This document shows, one piece after another, positions 59,186-64,000 of a stretch of DNA of 64,000 nt. Source of the stretch: Pomacea canaliculata. Taxonomy: Eukaryota; Mollusca; Gastropoda; Architaenioglossa; Ampullariidae. The stretch spans positions 29,768,184 to 29,832,183 of the forward strand of contig NC_037596.1 of the NCBI RefSeq assembly GCF_003073045.1, given 5' to 3'. Both the position numbers and the translations under genes were made by a program. The notes beneath the pieces are model-generated. The model saw only the letters and a list, made by a program, of their open reading frames with translations, searched no databases and was not told the DNA's origin. Position 1 is the first letter of the stretch. Every line of letters starts with the position of its first letter.

Positions 59186-59828
59186 GTGAGTCTCCAAGAT
59201 CTTTATAGTCCCAAAGTTGTCTGTAGATATAAAATATCATAAAACAAAGGTGAACGCAAAGTAAATTGAAAAATTAATATTGTAATTTTTCAAAACAACA
59301 AGTCTCCGTTCTTTTATGGTGTTAATATAAACTGGACGCAAATATGAAATTTATAAAAAAGCAAAAATATGTCTTCAGCTAGTATACATTGCTGATATCT
59401 AACATATATTCGCATAGATGTGAGCAAAAGTTTCTTATACATTTAACTCGTAAATGTAGTGTTTCAATGCTTGGAATTTGTGATAATATCTATTTCGCAA
59501 GATTCGGTCACAGTTCTTCATTGCTGAGGTTAACTCCGGAAGTACGAGAATCTGATGCTATGTGTTGCTTAAAACACGTCAATCGCGGGAATACCGTTAG
59601 CACATGAATCATTATCATCCAATATTCGGCAGGTGCAAATTGGGGATGACACATTAAAAAAATATAAAACTAATATGTATCTGTGCCAATGTTTTGTTGC
59701 ACAATTCCATCATGTTAACGCGGCCAGAAAGTACAAACGTTGGCTTTGTCAGCTGTTAAGACCTTCCGATAACTGAAAGATTGGATGTAAATGTTCGTCT
59801 TTCTTACATTAATATTTTTCTGCTACAG

Positions 59829-59926
59829 ACCCCATCTATGTCAACACTGCTGAACTTGCCGAGGAAAAAGATCACATCTACAGCAATGTTGGAGAGAGTG
59901 GAAGTGGACGGCAAAGGCATGAATAA
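59829..59926 (+). CDS. gene D last coding exon: tyrosine tail
   Basis: It encodes PIYVNTAELAEEKDHIYSNV then GESGSGRQRHE and stop TAA. It has two YxN-type tyrosines (YVNT, YSNV), 16 residues apart; the second also fits YxxV. The YVNTAELA block is identical to gene A. Acceptor gctacag. Confidence 0.82.
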
Positions 59927-60644
59927 CATCAGAACTGTTTAGTGTAAACAATCTGTGGATAACCCGTAAAATTTGCGAAAACCTCAAAAGAAATAAAGCA
60001 AAACAATGAAATGATCTCAAATTTTGCTTGTCACGTGTCAAGACACTATAATTGATAAATTAGATGGATAAATCAAAATAAAAAAGCAGAAACCCAAAGA
60101 AAAATAAGTTTTCTTTTAAGTGTCATGTTAAGCACTGAAAATACTGGCTAAATCGATTTAACATCAGTAGTGATCGTTTGTAACAATAGTTCTACTTGTA
60201 ATTGAAAAAAAATATTTTAGTTGTCGTACTTTTAGAATGTTTGAAATTTTTTTGATCCACTATGTTTACTAAAAATTATCCTGTAGTTAACGTTCTTGGC
60301 TTCTTGTTATGCATTCTGTTTTTTTTAACATTTTCTTTTTCATATGAACTCATGTGTTTAAAACTGTGTACCTTTAATCTACTGAAGTATAATACTTAAT
60401 ATATCCTGTGTGAGTGTCGTGTTAATCTTTTGTTCGCTACGATGTGCTAATGGAAGTGCTTTTTATTTTCATGTTTAAAAATTTACCATGCCGTCTAGTA
60501 GATGTCTAGAAACAGTCGGGATGTGTAAAAATATAAAGACAAATAGCAGAAAGGATGGAGAGCGCAATTCTTTGTCATTTCATTAGCATTATTTATTCTA
60601 GTGCATTAGCTCGTGCACTGGGTTTCTTATATCAATGTAATAAA
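59927..60644 (+). other. gene D 3' UTR and poly(A) signals
   Basis: AATAAA occurs at 59992-59997 and 60639-60644. Either could end the transcript; the first would give an unusually short 3' UTR. No other coding content. Confidence 0.45.
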
Positions 60645-62031
60645 CAATGCTCCATGTTTAACTATTTCATGAGTTATTAAATTGGAATATAAGAGAAGCG
60701 GAAATAAATTGTGAGTGAAAAATCATTTGAGGGGAGATAAGTAATGATGCTGTGAGGCTGAACTACTTGTTAGTTATAACCGTCTTCTAGCTAGTCAGAG
60801 CTATGTGTTAATGTTTTATTTCTCCAAACTACAGACATGCAAAGATGAACTGAATGTTTTTTTTTTTTCATTGTGAAGAACATAAGTCTTTCTCGTACTT
60901 CTCCCTTGTCCCCTGTTTCTTACGGTCACTGGTACAGATACACAGATTACTTTGAGAAAAGATTCCTCTATTATATACATTTGCTGAGTCCTGTTTTCTA
61001 TTTTTTCTGTTCAGCGAATTAAATAGTCTAAAGTGTAAGGAGTGTAAGAACATGCCTTCCTAGTTTGTCAGGTACTCCATTACATCTTTCTAAAGGAGAT
61101 AACTCTAGCAACCACTATTAAAGAACCCGTAGTAACCTATCAGTAAAGTAAGGCTTATAATTGTCCATGTCCACTCACATTAAATATAAAAATATGGACA
61201 CTCGGTATTGATAGAGATCAAACAGAGTAGTGTAAAACGATAAACAACATTATGTATGAGCAGTGTAGTTCCGGCTACCCGCTTATACTATCGATGACAA
61301 TAACAGGAAGAGAAATAAAAGACAAATGAAAAACAAAAGTACTTCAGACCTTTTTATAAAAATAACATTATTTATGGTGTCTTTATGGACACTAGTCACA
61401 ATAATCCGTTAAGTAAACGGGACCTGGATAGCATTCACCTATCAAACATTTAAAAGAGTATGCATATGGAAAAGAAAGAGATTAAAAAAAATTCCAAGTA
61501 TCGAAATAAAAACAAGCACACACACACACAGTGGAACCTCTCCGTACTACAAGTCACTTTTAAACAGACAGCTTCTTTCACAAGAATTAAACACATATTC
61601 ATGATCTTTTGTGTCAACTGTACGATTATTATATTGTCACGTATTTGGTCTGTTGAAGAAAACCAAACAATACTATCTTTAAGAAAGAGTCCGAAAGCCA
61701 GCTTCATCCTCTCTCCTTCTTTCAATCTCTGCGACACTTTCGTTGGCTTAGGAGCAAGTTTCAGTTCGCGGAACTGTTTTCTTATCTCGTGCAAACAATG
61801 TCGAGCAGATGTCAGAAGTCTTCCTCTCTCAAGTGACGAACTTTCTACTGTCATCACGTAGATGTTACTGACGAGCCGAGGAGAAGGTTGATGGAATATA
61901 CACTTACATGACAGTATGGGTAGAGTTACGAGAAGGGTACCTTAGATAGTACGATCGGAGAGAGAGAGATAGGTAATGATCTAGCTAACGTAAAAAGTCA
62001 CAAATGTCAAGCTAGAAGATAAACTTTGTGC

Positions 62032-62117
<86 letters not shown>

Positions 62118-64000
62118 GCACCTTGGGGTAAGAACAACTGCATTTCAACTCAGTTCCTTAAACCAGGATGTTTGACTTAAGTGGGAGACAAACTACTTTC
62201 ATTAGTTGACCCAGCTACGGAGTGGACATCTGGCACTTTAGAGGGATGAGGAAAGTTGGACACCAAGTGAGAGATTATTCATGAGAGATGGGGGATTATC
62301 CCCATTAAATGCTGTCCTTGAAATATTTAAGGTCTTTAGCACTTTAAGTCCTGGGATAACTATTGTCTGTACTGCATTAACCAACAACGATGTGGGTATA
62401 GTCGATATGATTTTATGTCGGCATGATTTGTGCTTTCCAACTTACTGAGTAAAATAGGTTGATTTTAATACACGAGTTTTCTAAAAAGGCAAGAAAAAAA
62501 AAAAGAAATCTTTCACCAATCTAGTGTTTTATTTTTATTAAAGGAATTTATGTAGGAGTGGTAATAAATATCTTTTCATGTCAACTAAAGAAAACCTTTA
62601 TGTTTTTGTGGCTGTATGTAAACCTGTAATGTTTCCAATCTTCCTGTATCAGTCACATTAACTATAAACTCTCCGTCACTCTACTTTATACTTCACGGAT
62701 AAATGAAAATGGATGCCTCTGATCTTTATCAGTGTGTTTGGGCTTCCTTAGGAATGAATTTTAATAATTACAAGTACAAACATTCTCTTCTACAAATGAA
62801 GGAAAAAGTAGCTGACTTTATTGTGTTACGGGACTTGAGTATAAGTGTGGTTTGTGTTGCACTAACAACATATTCCGTTGTACAGACTTTTATTTAGTTC
62901 TCTCTATGTGTGGTATTATGTAATGCCATCACTTTTTTCACGCATGTGTCTAAGTACTTGCGTATATTGCCACTCAACATAAAAACAAATTTGCTCCACT
63001 TTCCATGTCTCTTCGTAACAGATGCCATGCGTGGTAGTCACTGTCGAGCTAACCCAAACGAAATGTCTCCGTCCTCCAAAACTTTGTCCCTCTCTCACAC
63101 AATTGCACTTTTTCTATGGAGCACATAAAATGTGGAAGACACACAGAGATACTTTTTGTTCTGATTTATTTCTCCCTTGCCTTACTTGAAGCAGTCACAC
63201 TACAGTTTCTCTCCATGTACCCCAGTCTCCTACAGAAGAAAAGACCAGTACCAGTCATGTGATAAATGATCGACTGACAGTCTTACAGTGCGAAAAGCCG
63301 GCATAAGAAGGAAATGACCTCTTCCCTAAATTCTTCGGTGATTACAGAGATTACTGCTGGTCAGACTTGTGTTCAGTCATCGTCCTTGGACTACACCAAC
63401 TGAGTGGTTATATATACGCCGTACACTAATATACTGGACAGCAAATCGCATGGTGTATTTGTTTCTATATCGTGCTGTAAGTATCTTTGTTTTATGTACT
63501 AAGAACATTTTAATTACCAACGAAAATTTATACAAGTAATAATAATAATAAAGAATATTAATAAACAACGCGCGATTATTGTGCATTATCATGCTCATGA
63601 AAGAGGATACTGTCAGCACTGGAGACAAACTAAAAAAAAAAACCAAAACAAAACAAAACAGAAAGAAACAAACAAACATGGAAAGCACACTACGAAACCG
63701 ATGGATGAGCATCAGTATTGACAAACATATAAAATCATAAAATAAGTAAGAAGAAATGAGGACCTAAAGGTAGAGATTAAGAGCTACTCACATTAGTATG
63801 CTAGGGGAGACAAGCAGGACATACTAGTCATTGAAAGTCGAAGGAAAGAGAGAAAGTATTAGTAGAGATGTTAAGAGTAATGCTCATAGAAGAGATGTGC
63901 TTTAAATGCACTTTAAGAAGATTTCGTGCTGATATTTCATGACCCATCTAGAAGTGGAGTTTTACTGTTTCGCTTCCCAGTAATTAAACTGCCAGTAATA
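60645..64000. other. 3' flank, no supported gene
   Basis: AT-rich with scattered short open frames that overlap on both strands (for example 61450-61861) and have no recognisable domain. A trinucleotide array lies at 62032-62117. Confidence 0.45.
62032..62117. repeat. (CAT)n microsatellite
   Basis: About 28 uninterrupted CAT units, long and pure enough to be polymorphic. Confidence 0.95.

Larger units (their letters stand above)
52402..59926 (+). other. gene D locus: complete SRCR(x2)-Ig1-Ig4-TM-tail receptor
   Basis: Ten coding exons, 52402-52456, 52716-52866, 53061-53233, 54469-54619, 56143-56336, 56962-57246, 57839-58168, 58625-58735, 59021-59185 and 59829-59926, total 1713 nt, exactly 571 codons with one terminal stop. 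The product is a signal peptide, two six-cysteine SRCR domains, Ig1, Ig4, a transmembrane helix and a tyrosine tail. Ig2 and Ig3, present in A, are absent. The perfect phase agreement over nine introns is strong support. The role is inferred: a cell-surface recognition receptor with phosphotyrosine signalling, plausibly immune. Confidence 0.82.

Noticed and set aside
61450..61861. Overlapping open frames of 133-135 codons on both strands
   Set aside because: Both strands are open over the same bases, the composition is low complexity, and no domain, splice or start context supports either.
1..64000. CRISPR arrays, bacterial operons, rRNA or tRNA genes
   Set aside because: None seen. Tandem repeats present are microsatellites or transposon parts, and the gene structure is clearly eukaryotic.

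Overview
This is a eukaryotic window: exons are short, bounded by GT/AG sites and separated by long AT-rich introns, and there are polyadenylation signals, decayed LINEs and DNA transposons. The gene content (SRCR plus immunoglobulin ectodomains) and the RTE/CR1-like retroelements suggest a lophotrochozoan, most likely a gastropod mollusc. That assignment is inference. All recognisable genes lie on the + strand.

The window holds a cluster of four related SRCR-Ig receptor genes, here called A to D. A (6767-14865, first exon not found) encodes three SRCR domains, four Ig-type domains, a transmembrane helix and a tyrosine-rich tail. B (17542-30393) and C (43999-49156) each encode a signal peptide, two SRCR domains and Ig1-Ig2, with the Ig1-Ig2 pair duplicated in B; no transmembrane or tail exon is visible for either. 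D (52402-59926) is complete in silico: its ten coding exons sum to 1713 nt, or 570 codons plus stop, giving a signal peptide, two SRCR domains, Ig1, Ig4, a transmembrane helix and a tail. Each SRCR domain is split over two exons by a phase-2 intron and has six cysteines (group A type). Every intron between modules is phase 1, so whole modules can be gained, lost or swapped in frame.

B and C are recent paralogues whose introns are better conserved than their coding exons. Hand codon comparison finds about 95 amino-acid-changing and 22 silent codon differences. The excess is extreme in the SRCR exons and in Ig1 (18 changed, 1 silent), while Ig2 is near balance (13 and 12). This is the pattern of recognition domains under diversifying selection. 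A and D share a tail peptide (YVNTAELA) with YxN-type tyrosine motifs, suggesting phosphotyrosine signalling receptors; B and C look like soluble or 3'-incomplete relatives. I know of no named gene family that matches this whole architecture and give no gene symbols.

Mobile DNA has shaped the cluster. A hAT-like element (3942-6383) precedes gene A. An LTR copy ends just upstream of gene B's 5' UTR. A solo-LTR-like insertion with 5-bp target duplications lies in a B intron whose counterpart in C is the empty site, and it carries its own hAT MITE. LINE pieces fill intron 1 of B and C and the A intron at 10.2 kb, and a larger decayed LINE lies at 40.2-42.6 kb. There is also a foldback hairpin at 30.5-30.8 kb and a mariner-type MITE at 55.1-55.5 kb. 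A relic of the D-type signal exon with its ATG destroyed sits in intron 1 of B, showing that B and C now use a different signal-peptide exon. The regions 1-3.9 kb, 31-38 kb, 50.3-52.4 kb and 60-64 kb hold no gene I can support firmly.
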